Source: Eudromia elegans (taxonomy: Eukaryota > Chordata > Aves > Tinamiformes > Tinamidae). From it: a stretch of DNA of 64,000 bases. Under the pieces are notes generated by a model, which was not told the origin of the DNA, ran no database searches, and saw only the letters and a program-made list of their open reading frames with translations. A program made the translations under genes and the position numbers. The stretch lies in contig PTEX01000013.1 in the NCBI GenBank assembly GCA_003342815.1, positions 1,852,214 through 1,916,213 of the forward strand. The letters are read 5' to 3'. Positions within the stretch are counted from its first letter, which is position 1, and each line of letters starts with the position of its first letter. Positions 37,301 through 43,145 of the stretch are shown in pieces.

Positions 37301-40300
37301 AGGCCGCGTGCGCTGCGCCCTGCTCTTCTGCAGAGACAGCCGGCAATGTGCGCAGGGAGGGCAAGGCTGCCCCTGGCCGTGGGGTGCTGCAGGGAGGCCT
37401 CGGTCTGACCTCACTGCCTCCGGGGGTTTAGAGCCTCGTGGGTGTGTAATTCTGCCCTGGGCCGTCAAAGCGAGTATCCTTAGCTGGGTTTAGCTGGAAG
37501 AGTAATGTGCACTAGTTGCCATTTGTGATTCAATGATTTATGGCATCTTTCTTGGAAGAAGTTAAATTCTTACCAAAGCTAACTTTTAAAAATTATCTCC
37601 AGTCTAGCCTGTGCCTTTTTGGGGTGGGAGTATAAAGAACAGTCTTTCCATTTCTGGAACTGGCAATGAGCTGAAAAGTATGAGAGTGTATCATGCACTT
37701 ATAAGGCCTTGCCTGGCTGCAAATTGCACATCATCTGGTTACCAAAGGAATCCCTTGGCATGCGCATCCCTTGCTCCTGGGGTTGGTGATAAGTGGAGGG
37801 GATTCCTTGTGCGCAGCTGGCTGCGGCTGTCCCGGGAAGGCGGGTGGCTCCCGCAGGGCACGGCGCAGCTCGGCCTGGCGCTCGCCTCGCCGCGCGTTGC
37901 TGCCTTCCCGGAGCCCCGGGAGGCCCTGAGGTGCCCGCGGCGGGAGCGGCGGCCGCAGAGGAGGCTCGCGTAGAGTCGGCAGCACTGGGACCCAGCGCAG
38001 TGACTGGTGCTTTTAACTGTGCAGCTGGAGAAACAGAACGGCACAGCTCGGCAGGGAGAGGCCGAGCGGCTCCGCTGCTCCGGTGGGAGCAAGCTACGAA
38101 AGCTCTCGACCTGTCAGAGCCCCCTCTTCGTGAAGTATTCGTACTTCTGGGGCTGTTGAGGTGCTTTCGACCTCTGGGCAGAAGTGGTTGCCTTATGTGA
38201 CAGTAACATTTGCTGGCATTCTTCGCTACAGTTTGGGAATTTTGAAGAATAAATGCAGCAAATGGCAGGGTGGGGGGAGGTTCTTTTTCTGAAAATCCAA
38301 CAGATTGGTTGGTCATGCCAACGTTTGGGGTTTTCCTGGAGCTTCCCTGTCACAGCTTGCAAGAGTGCGGCTCTGACGCGAGCAGAGCCCTGCGTGGCTG
38401 TGTCCTCTGTTTCTCACCAAGCTTTTCGTGCTGTTTGCTGATACTAAACATTTCTCACTGTTTCTCTTGCCTTTTAACAAATTACTCTCTCTTTGTGCTT
38501 CAGGGAAGATGGTGAAAAAAGTCTGTCCTTGCAACCAGCTCTGTAGTAATTATCTTATTTCTGTTATCTCCGGTTCCTGATTGTAAAGCTTCCCATCAGC
38601 TTTTTCTGGTCGCTGAAGCCTTGCCTCCCTGACTCTGTCTCCAGCACAGCATCTGTCTGTCTCTGTTACGCCCTCCCACGTGTGCTCCTTCCTTAGCCTG
38701 TGTAATGGCCTGGCTGCTCCTCCTGCAGGCTAGGGGGGCAAGGAGCAGCTCGCCCCTTCGCTGTGGAGCCCTTTGCTCGTTGCTAGTGGCATCATGAGCG
38801 CTAAGGGGCAGTTGCTCTCTGTAACGGGCTAATGTTGTAGCCTTTGAGCAGCTGCTCTGGTCACAGACCTGCCTGGGTTTTGCTAGCTCTGTCACAGACC
38901 CAACTGCAGAGACTCCTTCAACATCTTTAAAGAGAAAGAGTGAGCTGCTGGAGAGCTCAAAGGTGTCTCCCAAAGCAAGAAATGCTGAGAAATGCCTGCG
39001 TGCGGTTGTGACTTAAGATGGTTTTATTAGGTGCCTTTTGTCTGTGGGCTTATGGGGGGGAAAAAATCAGAGGGCAGAATGAAGGTATTGCAGGTAGCGG
39101 GCTGGAGAGGGAGAAGCCTGTTTCATTTGGCAGCCTTCACGGCCGAGCAGAACTGGGGACGGTTGCTGTGTCTGAGCAGGAGCGTGGGGGTTGTTCCCAT
39201 TGAACGCTGCGAGTTGAAGCACTTCCCTCTCACGCTCTTCGGGACGGCAGCCTCTGCTCGTAGGGCTTCGCTGGAGCTGGAAGGCAAAATTCCCGAGGAG
39301 GCAGATTTCTAAACTGGCGTTGGGGGGAATTTCTGTAGTAATTCTATAGTATTTCTATAGCTCTGCTTTGACAGCACGGGCTCTTTTGCCTCTGTCTGAC
39401 TTTCTGGGACCTGGAATGGGAGCTCCCGAACAAAATCACTGTTGGAGCCAACGTTGTCATTGCCTCCCACCTCCCCGAGCCCTGAGCAAATCCAGCCCTT
39501 TCCAAACCCTCTCAAAAACGCTCCTAGATCATATTTCACATCTTCAGATGAACACGCTGGGCTGTGCTTGAGCAATCCTCTCCCCTCCACAGCCCGAGGA
39601 AGCTCTGCGGAGCAGGGGGTCCGGGATCCCAGCTTGTAAGCTGCATCCTTGCTGGTCACAGGGGCAGTGTGAAGTATCAAAAGCAGATATTGGCCATCGT
39701 GAAGAGGATGAGAGAGGGAGTGCCCATCCCTGCATGCGCCCTCCCGGTGGAGCGTGATGATTACTGCTATTGACCACTCTTGAGTACATCTGTCTGTGCT
39801 TTTGCCTGGTTTTCTCTTAATTTCACCTGTCACATCATTGCTGTTCTTTAATAAGTGTATCCCACCCCCTTGCACATTTTGCACGCTCCAGGTTCTCATA
39901 ATTTCACTGTGGATTTTCCCCATGGCTCCAGAGCGCCCCCGTTGCTGGTCCCTGAGCTGCCACCGCTGCTCGCGCTGCGCCGGGACCCGCAGTTCCCTCC
40001 TTGCCGCGGGGCTGGCGCCGCTGCTGCCGGCCGCCCTGCTCACAGAGGGCAGCACGAGCGCAGGGAGGCAGCGACACGGGCCTTCATTAGCTTGTCACCC
40101 CCTCATTCCCTCCTACACCCGGCACCTTCCCGCGGGGTTGGAGCCCGTCCTTGGGGAGACAGGGAGGCCACGAGGACAGGGGAGGCAGGGCCGGTGCTTC
40201 GGGTGGATTAGCTGCTCAGGCAGGAGGCAGTGGGAGACCCTGTGTCATTCGGCCTCTGCAGCCGAGGTGCCAGTTTCATTGCTGGGGCGTCCTGGTGCTC

Positions 40301-42336
40301 TCCCGTTAGCTGTTTTCTTCCCAAACGTCTGCCAAACGCTCGGCTCTTGCTCCATTTCCCAGCTGCAGCCCTGTGAAGGGAGGCCTGGGGGGCACTTTGG
40401 GAAGCAGAGGGCAGAGGACGGGCGCAGGCGGGCAGTGCTGGGCTCCGCGCGGCGGCGGCACCAAGCCCCGTTTGGAAATCTCGAGTTGTTCTGCCCTTAC
40501 CACGGCCTTCCTAAAAGGCCTGTGGGCTGATGGTTGACCACAACTCTAACATCAGTAAAGGAGGGTATTTCCTAGGCTTTTAGGATCTCCCTTGATAAAA
40601 TACAGTCTCCTCTAGAGCTGACTAGTGTCTGTTTGCTGGTTTGTGCAAGGGGGGCAGGTTGAGAATAAAGTTGCTCCTTGATACTTCCTATAGGAAAGTT
40701 TCCAGCGGGCTCTCTAGCAGGAGGGAGGCCTGGTGTTCAGGAGAAGGCGTTTTGTGTTCTTGCAGTCAGCCCAGTGAATGGGAAAATACCTTGTAGAGTG
40801 TGTTCAGGGAAGAACTATTCTCATTTCTGCCTTCTTCTAAGCTGTTTTAGTTGTTTGCATCTGAAATGCTTGTTCTTCTGACATAGGAAGTCTGAACATA
40901 ATGGCCAAAAAGTGCTTTCAGAGGCAAAAAGCAAAATTTATGGCAGTGCAGGCTTCCCCCACTGCTCCTGGCTGCCTGGGGGATGAAGACAGTCCCATCT
41001 GGTTATCCTCAGGAACACAAGGGCGGCAGCTATTGGAGACAACAGTTGCTGTTTCTAGCTGGGCTTCTTTGCGTGATTGGGGGGATTTTATTCCCTTCAT
41101 TCCACGATTCCGTGGAGCAGCTGCCTGCGCTGTTCCTCCCTGAGCCCCAGGATTGTCCCTCGAGGTGGGCTTGGTCTGTGCTGCTGGAAAGATGTAGGGG
41201 GACAGTGATGAGGCTGTGCTGCCCTTCAGCGTTCCAGTCTCTCCTCCTCCTCCTCCTCCGCCCTCTACAAGGACCTGGGCCTTGCTGCTGTTCCCCTGTT
41301 AAGATGACTGCTCGCAGCACTTCTCGAAAGCAAATGTACCTACAAAATACCCTTCGTCTGGAAAGCGACTCTAGCAATCCTTGTACTTCCCCTTCAGTGC
41401 GTCCCGGAATGGAAACGCAGGGTTAATGTGCATGGCATTTTAACTGGCTCTCTCTTCTTGTGCCATTACCGCAGTTATTAAATTTACTAGAGCAATATTC
41501 TTTCTTGTTTTTATTGCTTTAATCAGAGTTGTGATTCCCGTTTCTTGCATTGTAGGGACCAGCAGCACTAACACGGTCGGGGCTACAGTGAACAGCCAAG
41601 CACCCCAGTCTCAGCCTCCCGCTATCACCTCTAGCCGAAAAGGGACCTTCACAGACGACCTGCACAAGCTGGTAGATAACTGGGCCCGAGATGCCATGAA
41701 CCTCTCTGGCAAGAAAGTTGGCAAAGGGCATAGCAACTATGAGGTAAGGTTCAACCCGCGCGCTCACGGCGGCGCGCTGCTCGATGCTGCTGTCAGGTGC
41801 CAAACGCAGCCAGGGGAGCGTTTCTGAGTTGCCCAGACAGAGAGGCTGGCTTCACCCTTCACATGTGGGGCTGTGGCTCCTGTTGAGGGAGGGAATCGGC
41901 CACCCAGAGAGCAAGGAGGCCCGCACCACGTCCACACGGTGTAGCCTGTAGACCAAGGGGGTTGCCCGTGATGTTTAAGCACAGTTGAATAATTTCTTTT
42001 GGGGGCTGGATTTTCTTTCAGGGCCCCGGAATGGCAAGAAAATTCTCGGCGCCAGGTCAGCTCTGTATCTCTATGACATCTTCCCTGGGCGCTACGCCCA
42101 TCTCTGCAGCATCAGCTACCTCTCTAGGTCCCTTCCCAAAGGCCATGTGCCCTCCGCAGCAGTACGGTTACCCGGCAGCGTCCTTCGCAGCCCCGTGGAG
42201 CGGGACGGGGGGTCCGGCGCAGCAGCCGCTCGGCCAGTTCCAGCCCGTGGGTGCTGCTTCTTTGCAGAGCTTCAATATCAGCAGTTTGCAGAAATCTATC
42301 AGCAACCCCCCAGGCTCCAACCTGCGGACCACTTAG
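738..42336 (+). CDS. WNK1: WNK1 serine/threonine kinase, 3' part of a spliced gene (exons listed separately)
   Basis: Seen: a chain of GT-AG exons whose phases all match encodes about 1,926 residues (without cassettes), ending [13 protein letters not shown] then a stop. Known: WNK1 is a cytosolic kinase with lysine displaced in its active site. It senses chloride and osmotic state and activates SPAK/OSR1, which control cation-chloride cotransporters. Domains in order: the last helix of the kinase domain, the autoinhibitory PF2-like domain (FSF at 907-915), Gln/Pro/Ser-rich low-complexity stretches, an RFIV motif (19381-19392), a second PF2-like domain (FKF at 16755-16763, upstream of RFIV), three further RFxV motifs (31423/31971, 32223, 32259), a C-terminal coiled coil (32.58-33.75 kb) and a conserved tail. 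The length fits the C-terminal part of the roughly 2,380-residue human protein. The catalytic core and first exons lie upstream of the window. WNK2 and WNK3 are less likely because the low-complexity exons follow WNK1 closely. Confidence 0.96.
1178..1514 (+). CDS. WNK1: WNK1 exon: end of autoinhibitory domain, charged helix, Gln-rich stretch
   Basis: Starts in phase 0 at [14 protein letters not shown] after TTCCTTCAG and ends with the first base of a Ser codon before GTAAGT. It completes the PF2-like domain ([17 protein letters not shown]), followed by a Glu/Lys/Gln-rich helical segment and a Ser/Thr/Pro segment ending QQPSISVL. The [16 protein letters not shown] block matches mammalian WNK1. 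Confidence 0.95.
2238..2425 (+). CDS. WNK1: WNK1 exon: Ser/Gln-rich linker after the autoinhibitory domain
   Basis: Acceptor TCTGCAG, then CT completes the split Ser codon to give [17 protein letters not shown] and [14 protein letters not shown], as in mammalian WNK1. Ends in phase 0 before GTAAGC. This is the constitutive exon directly upstream of the neural cassettes. The second half is a diverged Gln/Pro-rich sequence. Confidence 0.93.
3100..3131 (+). repeat. Homopolymer T32 tract
   Basis: Thirty-two uninterrupted T in a WNK1 intron. It could be a mononucleotide expansion or the tail of a minus-strand retroposon, but I see no recognisable element body next to it. Confidence 0.9.
3760..4340 (+). 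mobile_element. Old, decayed CR1-like LINE fragment (3' ORF2 region)
   Basis: Blocks in the order found in avian CR1 elements are visible, e.g. 'gacaaatgcaaagttc', 'gctgttgtgaaaaaggcaaa', 'tgggcaccctgcttgaggaa' and 'aagactgaaagttgagtc'. They correspond by memory to the CR1 segment that runs past the reverse transcriptase to the 3' end. Divergence is high and no long frame remains. The boundaries are approximate. Its weak match to young CR1 subfamilies suggests an ancient insertion. Confidence 0.55.
5396..5653 (+). CDS. WNK1: WNK1 cassette exon (probable '8b'), 86 codons
   Basis: Acceptor CCTCCTTAG, phase 0 at both ends, donor CCT|GTATGT. It encodes [19 protein letters not shown], then a Pro/Ser stretch, then [20 protein letters not shown] and [13 protein letters not shown]. 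Known: mammalian nervous-system WNK1 transcripts include an extra exon before the HSN2 exon with this sequence pattern. The [17 protein letters not shown] segment looks like an amphipathic helix. [10 protein letters not shown] is a basic patch with candidate phosphoacceptor serines. Being symmetric, it can be included or skipped without a frame change. Confidence 0.85.
5654..7403 (+). other. WNK1: WNK1 intron between the two neural cassettes
   Basis: Non-coding, AT-rich. A 135-codon minus-strand open frame at 6317-6724 shows no recognisable domain and is treated as chance. No repeat family is recognised. Confidence 0.6.
7404..8615 (+). CDS. WNK1: WNK1 HSN2 exon (neuronal cassette), 404 codons
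   Basis: Acceptor TCAATACAG, then a phase-0 open frame. Landmarks are [95 protein letters not shown] and [13 protein letters not shown]. Known: this is the HSN2 sequence, a large exon of nervous-system WNK1 isoforms; truncating changes in it in humans cause hereditary sensory and autonomic neuropathy type 2A. The end was chosen at CAG|GTTACA because it keeps phase 0 (1212 nt). The frame stays open to 8801, so a read-through form or a later donor (AAG|GTGAGA at 8801, wrong phase for the next exon) cannot be excluded. Confidence 0.9.
8616..11005 (+). other. WNK1: WNK1 intron downstream of the HSN2 exon
   Basis: Non-coding. A T-rich run lies at 10470-10500. I see no exon signal that keeps phase with WNK1 and no recognisable repeat. 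Confidence 0.6.
11006..11077 (+). CDS. WNK1: WNK1 exon, 24 codons, Ser/Gln-rich
   Basis: Acceptor CTTTTAG, donor CAG|GTGAGA, 72 nt, phase 0 at both ends. It encodes [20 protein letters not shown] then HTQQ, the counterpart of the human GQSQGQ...QPIQHPQQQ segment. Low complexity, no fold predicted. Being symmetric, it could be skipped. Confidence 0.88.
11581..11730 (+). CDS. WNK1: WNK1 exon, 50 codons, Gln/Thr-rich
   Basis: Acceptor CTGCTATAG, donor CAG|GTAAAC, phase 0 at both ends. It encodes [20 protein letters not shown], then a Thr/Gln stretch ending MPQAPAGTQ, parallel to human WNK1. The symmetric phases are compatible with alternative use in this region. Confidence 0.9.
12796..13269 (+). 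CDS. WNK1: WNK1 proline-rich exon, 158 codons
   Basis: Acceptor CTCCCCAG, donor CAG|GTATTG, phase 0 at both ends. It encodes [75 protein letters not shown] and ends [10 protein letters not shown]. The Pro/Gln/Val-rich composition and order match mammalian WNK1. Known: in mammals the proline-rich exons of this region are alternatively spliced between tissues. The symmetric phase and weak donor fit that. Confidence 0.93.
14382..14666 (+). CDS. WNK1: WNK1 exon, 95 codons, Pro/Ser-rich
   Basis: Acceptor TGTTGCAG, donor GAG|GTAAGT, phase 0 at both ends. It encodes [38 protein letters not shown] and [20 protein letters not shown], then a Gly/Gln-rich end SQQVALE. The order matches mammalian WNK1. 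It is another in-frame low-complexity exon that could be skipped. Confidence 0.93.
14921..14935 (+). repeat. Homopolymer C15 tract
   Basis: Fifteen C followed by ATCCCCCCC in a WNK1 intron. G-rich on the minus strand. Prone to length error in sequencing. Confidence 0.85.
15351..15442 (+). CDS. WNK1: WNK1 exon, Ser/Thr/Gln-rich
   Basis: Acceptor TACCACAG, donor GATAG|GTAAGC. It encodes [18 protein letters not shown] and ends LASSMD plus two bases of a Ser codon (phase 2). The human counterpart ends LASSVDS in the same phase. Confidence 0.9.
15996..16158 (+). CDS. WNK1: WNK1 exon: basic region before the second PF2-like domain
   Basis: Completes Ser, then [40 protein letters not shown] and [14 protein letters not shown]. 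Ends in phase 0 before GTGAGT. The Arg/Lys-rich segment is strongly conserved in WNK1 and leads into the second PF2-like fold. Confidence 0.95.
16689..16805 (+). CDS. WNK1: WNK1 exon: second PF2-like domain, first half
   Basis: Acceptor TGCTTTAG, 39 codons: [20 protein letters not shown], then [19 protein letters not shown], donor ATG|GTAAGA. The F-K-F-D pattern (16755-16763) parallels the FSF pair of the autoinhibitory domain and marks the second PF2-like (CCTL2-type) domain. Very highly conserved. Confidence 0.95.
18083..18256 (+). CDS. WNK1: WNK1 exon: second PF2-like domain, helical half
   Basis: Acceptor TTTTACAG, 58 codons, phase 0 at both ends. It encodes [40 protein letters not shown] and [18 protein letters not shown], donor CAG|GTATGG. 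The helix [14 protein letters not shown] closes the PF2-like fold begun in the previous exon. Confidence 0.95.
19123..19174 (+). CDS. WNK1: WNK1 small exon, 52 nt
   Basis: Acceptor CTTTACAG, then [17 protein letters not shown] plus the first base of a Gly codon, donor ACAG|GTAAGT. It matches human KLEGEFKQPIPASSMPQQ in position and phase. Confidence 0.92.
19334..19474 (+). CDS. WNK1: WNK1 exon with RFIV (RFxV) motif
   Basis: Acceptor CCATTTAG, phases 1/1. It encodes [20 protein letters not shown], then [23 protein letters not shown] at 19381-19392 is one of the R-F-x-V/I motifs known in WNK1 to dock SPAK/OSR1 conserved C-terminal domains. The donor is GTGG|GTGAGT. Confidence 0.94.
19840..21275 (+). 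CDS. WNK1: WNK1 large Ser/Thr/Pro-rich exon, 478 codons
   Basis: Acceptor TTCTTTCAG. It begins [40 protein letters not shown], then about 300 residues of low-complexity Ser/Thr/Pro/Ala, diverged from mammals. The conserved islands are [20 protein letters not shown] and [20 protein letters not shown] (20.91-20.97 kb; a short amphipathic helix), then [20 protein letters not shown]. It ends KPPLSRVP before GTAAGA. It is probably disordered in the cell. Confidence 0.95.
21276..25003 (+). other. WNK1: WNK1 intron with facing AAT/ATT arrays
   Basis: Non-coding, 3.7 kb. The only structure is the inverted trinucleotide repeat at 22452-22627 (listed separately). No exon that fits WNK1 phase is seen. 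Confidence 0.65.
22452..22627. repeat. Facing (AAT)n and (ATT)n arrays with perfect inverted-repeat flanks
   Basis: A 19-nt unique arm at 22452-22470 plus ATT units (to 22482) is the exact reverse complement of 22522-22552, giving a 31-bp perfect stem around an AAT-repeat loop. Downstream, part of the arm (agagcagcaat) recurs before a second array of about 19 ATT units (22570-22627). That array is complementary to the first AAT array. Both hairpins are possible but mutually exclusive. Confidence 0.9.
25004..25087 (+). CDS. WNK1: WNK1 exon, 28 codons
   Basis: Acceptor ATCCTTAG, phase 0 at both ends. It encodes [20 protein letters not shown] then FPGPSLTQ, close to human VLPVGTELPAGTLPSEQLPP. 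The donor CAG|GTGCTA is weak. Confidence 0.93.
25325..25356 (+). repeat. Homopolymer T32 tract
   Basis: Thirty-two T in a WNK1 intron, 240 bases after an exon. No retroposon body is recognised beside it. Confidence 0.88.
26151..26170 (+). repeat. Homopolymer T20 tract
   Basis: Twenty T followed by CCCC in the intron between 25087 and 26955. Confidence 0.85.
26955..27032 (+). CDS. WNK1: Candidate WNK1 cassette exon, 26 codons
   Basis: Flanked by a C/T-rich tract with acceptor TGCTGCCCAG and donor TCGCAG|GTGGCC, 78 nt, phase 0 at both ends. It lies between two phase-0 boundaries of WNK1. It would insert [20 protein letters not shown] then ESEFSQ, a hydrophilic acidic peptide without stops. 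The phase, acceptor and composition support a real alternative exon. I do not recall a human sequence that proves it, so this is inference. Confidence 0.5.
27033..29161 (+). other. WNK1: WNK1 intron, nothing recognised
   Basis: AT-rich non-coding DNA. I see no repeat family, RNA gene or further phase-compatible exon. Confidence 0.6.
29162..29248 (+). CDS. WNK1: WNK1 exon, 29 codons
   Basis: Acceptor TTTCATCAG, encoding [20 protein letters not shown] then VPVTSAPAC, donor TGT|GTAAGT, phase 0 at both ends. The conserved [16 protein letters not shown] core is a short helix with an SP phosphosite pattern. Confidence 0.94.
29905..29974 (+). CDS. WNK1: WNK1 exon, 70 nt
   Basis: Acceptor TTGAACTTAG, encoding [20 protein letters not shown] then PKD and one base, donor GATG|GTAAAC (phase 1). 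It corresponds to the human VGPVSMAAPTAIT region. Diverged low complexity. Confidence 0.85.
31352..31431 (+). CDS. WNK1: WNK1 exon ending in the first half of an RFxV motif
   Basis: Acceptor TTTTCTAG. Completes Ala, then [20 protein letters not shown] and KMGRFQ, donor CAG|GTAGGA, phase 0 end. GRFQ joins V of the next exon to make the SPAK/OSR1-docking motif RFQV across the splice junction, as in mammals. Confidence 0.94.
31971..32629 (+). CDS. WNK1: WNK1 exon with two complete RFxV motifs and start of coiled coil
   Basis: Acceptor [20 protein letters not shown]. Contains [34 protein letters not shown] (RFQV at 32223-32234) and [12 protein letters not shown] (RFSV at 32259-32270). It then has an acidic linker and [31 protein letters not shown]. 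It ends in phase 2 (GAGAA|GTAAGA). The last part begins the C-terminal coiled coil that mediates WNK-WNK association. Confidence 0.96.
33668..33870 (+). CDS. WNK1: WNK1 exon: C-terminal coiled coil and basic segment
   Basis: Acceptor CTTTTTAG. Completes Lys, then [60 protein letters not shown] and [27 protein letters not shown] carries the HQ-type coiled-coil motif. Arg/Lys/Ser-rich DNA follows. The donor is TCGG|GTAAGA, phase 1. Confidence 0.96.
34574..34768 (+). CDS. WNK1: WNK1 exon: conserved C-terminal tail
   Basis: Acceptor CTCCTGTAG. Completes Gly, then [40 protein letters not shown] and [20 protein letters not shown]. It ends PGQ plus one base before GTAAGA. It matches human WNK1 [19 protein letters not shown] closely. 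Confidence 0.95.
35835..35948 (+). CDS. WNK1: Weak candidate WNK1 cassette exon
   Basis: After acceptor TTTTGCCAG, a frame in phase with the upstream exon reads [20 protein letters not shown] and [18 protein letters not shown], and continues open. A phase-1 end at TATA|GTGTGT would make it symmetric with the neighbouring cassettes. The donor is poor and I recall no mammalian counterpart. It may equally be chance. Confidence 0.22.
36098..36169 (+). CDS. WNK1: WNK1 mini-cassette exon (GCAKFNC...RRTRFL)
   Basis: Acceptor TTTTCTCACAG, 72 nt, phases 1/1. It encodes [24 protein letters not shown]. The donor CTGA|GTACGC is non-consensus apart from GT. Joined to the exon at 38504 it gives [18 protein letters not shown], a sequence I recall from alternative C-terminal isoforms in the WNK family. 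Symmetric phases allow inclusion singly or together. Confidence 0.75.
37097..37121 (+). repeat. (CTG)n trinucleotide run
   Basis: About eight CTG units within a GC-rich block of the WNK1 intron. Not in a supported coding frame. Confidence 0.8.
38504..38545 (+). CDS. WNK1: WNK1 mini-cassette exon ([13 protein letters not shown]), 42 nt
   Basis: Acceptor TTTGTGCTTCAG, encoding [13 protein letters not shown] between split codons, donor TGTA|GTAATT, phases 1/1. It is embedded in unrelated non-coding sequence, so conservation of this peptide is the main evidence. If the donor were ignored, the frame would end 36 bases on (stop at 38578-38580), giving an alternative C-terminus. Confidence 0.75.
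41556..41743 (+). CDS. WNK1: WNK1 penultimate coding exon
   Basis: Acceptor GCATTGTAG. Completes Gly, then [40 protein letters not shown] and [19 protein letters not shown], donor GAG|GTAAGG, phase 0 end. The [20 protein letters not shown] helix is near identical in mammals and marks the conserved WNK C-terminus. Confidence 0.96.
42022..42336 (+). CDS. WNK1: WNK1 last coding exon and stop
   Basis: Acceptor TTCTTTCAG, then [60 protein letters not shown] and a C-terminus [20 protein letters not shown], stop TAG at 42334-42336. The C-terminal residues are identical to human. Confidence 0.97.
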   Translation, partial: GPGMARKFSAPGQLCISMTSSLGATPISAASATSLGPFPKAMCPPQQYGYPAASFAAPWSGTGGPAQQPLGQFQPVGAASLQSFNISSLQKSISNPPGSNLRTT

Positions 42337-43139
42337 CCACGCTCGGAGACCATGCTGGCTAGACCCTGGGGCAGGACGTGGGGAGGGAGCTGGGGCCTGG
42401 TGTCAACGACTAGTGCTGCAATGAACTGGTAGCTTGCCAGACTGGGAATGAATTTCTCTTTTCCAACCATTGCTGTCAGCTCTCTGTAAAGGGAGCTTCC
42501 CCACACACTTGCAAGGGGGAGGAGGATGATGAGCCATCCTTGCGATGGGGCAGTGCTTGTGGCTGAGCGGCCCCGCTCTCGTACGGAAGGAGAGCTGTGA
42601 AGATGAGTCTTGGGGCCAGTTAACGCAGTCGTGCCGTAAAATTCCTCTGGTTGGAGGCTGAAGCCACGTGTGTTGAGGCGGGAGAGGTGAATCCTAGCAT
42701 GAGGCTTTAGCATGCTTCCCATCTCTCCCTGAAGAACCAAGACCAGGAGAAAAGCTGTCCAAATCCCCCTCCTCTCCCTCTCCCCAAACAATCGTATTTG
42801 GCTCCAGAGCGATGGGGCACACGAATGGACTTGCAGTGCAGCCCGTGCTTGATAGGTCATTACTGCTTTAAGTAAGATATTAACAGCTTTGACTGCAGCA
42901 TTAGAGCAATTTAAATTGTTAAAAAATTTTAAAAGTTCCCTGCGGACATGTACTTACCATCAGTTTTGATGTGGAAACACTGTGATATATAAATGTTGTT
43001 GGACAACAGTAGTTTAAAATGAGTGGAATATAGAGGGTTAAAAAAGTTAAAAAGAAAAAATGGAAAAAAAGCTAGCTATATCCTTATACTTATTGGAGAC
43101 ACTTTAACTTTTTCCTTTGTATTTTCATTGTATTAGATA

Positions 43140-43145
43140 AATAAA
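43140..43145 (+). terminator. WNK1: Proximal polyadenylation signal (candidate)
   Basis: AATAAA in AT-rich sequence, with TGTCTGTT about 45 bases downstream. It would give an approximately 0.8-kb short 3'UTR that omits the GC-rich block. Confidence 0.5.

Larger units (their letters stand above)
34769..41555 (+). other. WNK1: Long WNK1 intron holding mini-cassette exons and GC-rich blocks
   Basis: A 6.8-kb interval between constitutive exons. It contains two conserved cassettes (36098-36169, 38504-38545), a weaker exon candidate (35835-35948), a CTG run at 37097-37121, and GC/CpG-rich blocks at about 37.08-38.13 kb and 39.88-40.47 kb. Those blocks are open in several frames on both strands, as expected from GC content. 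No independent gene is supported there. Confidence 0.6.

Noticed and set aside
37699-38316. Long minus-strand open frames (up to 205 codons) in the GC-rich intron block
   Set aside because: GC-rich DNA is open in several frames on both strands here. Ala/Arg/Pro-rich composition without domains.
39309-40055. 248-codon minus-strand open frame in a WNK1 intron
   Set aside because: Overlaps other open frames in the same GC-rich block. No domain, promoter or splice evidence.
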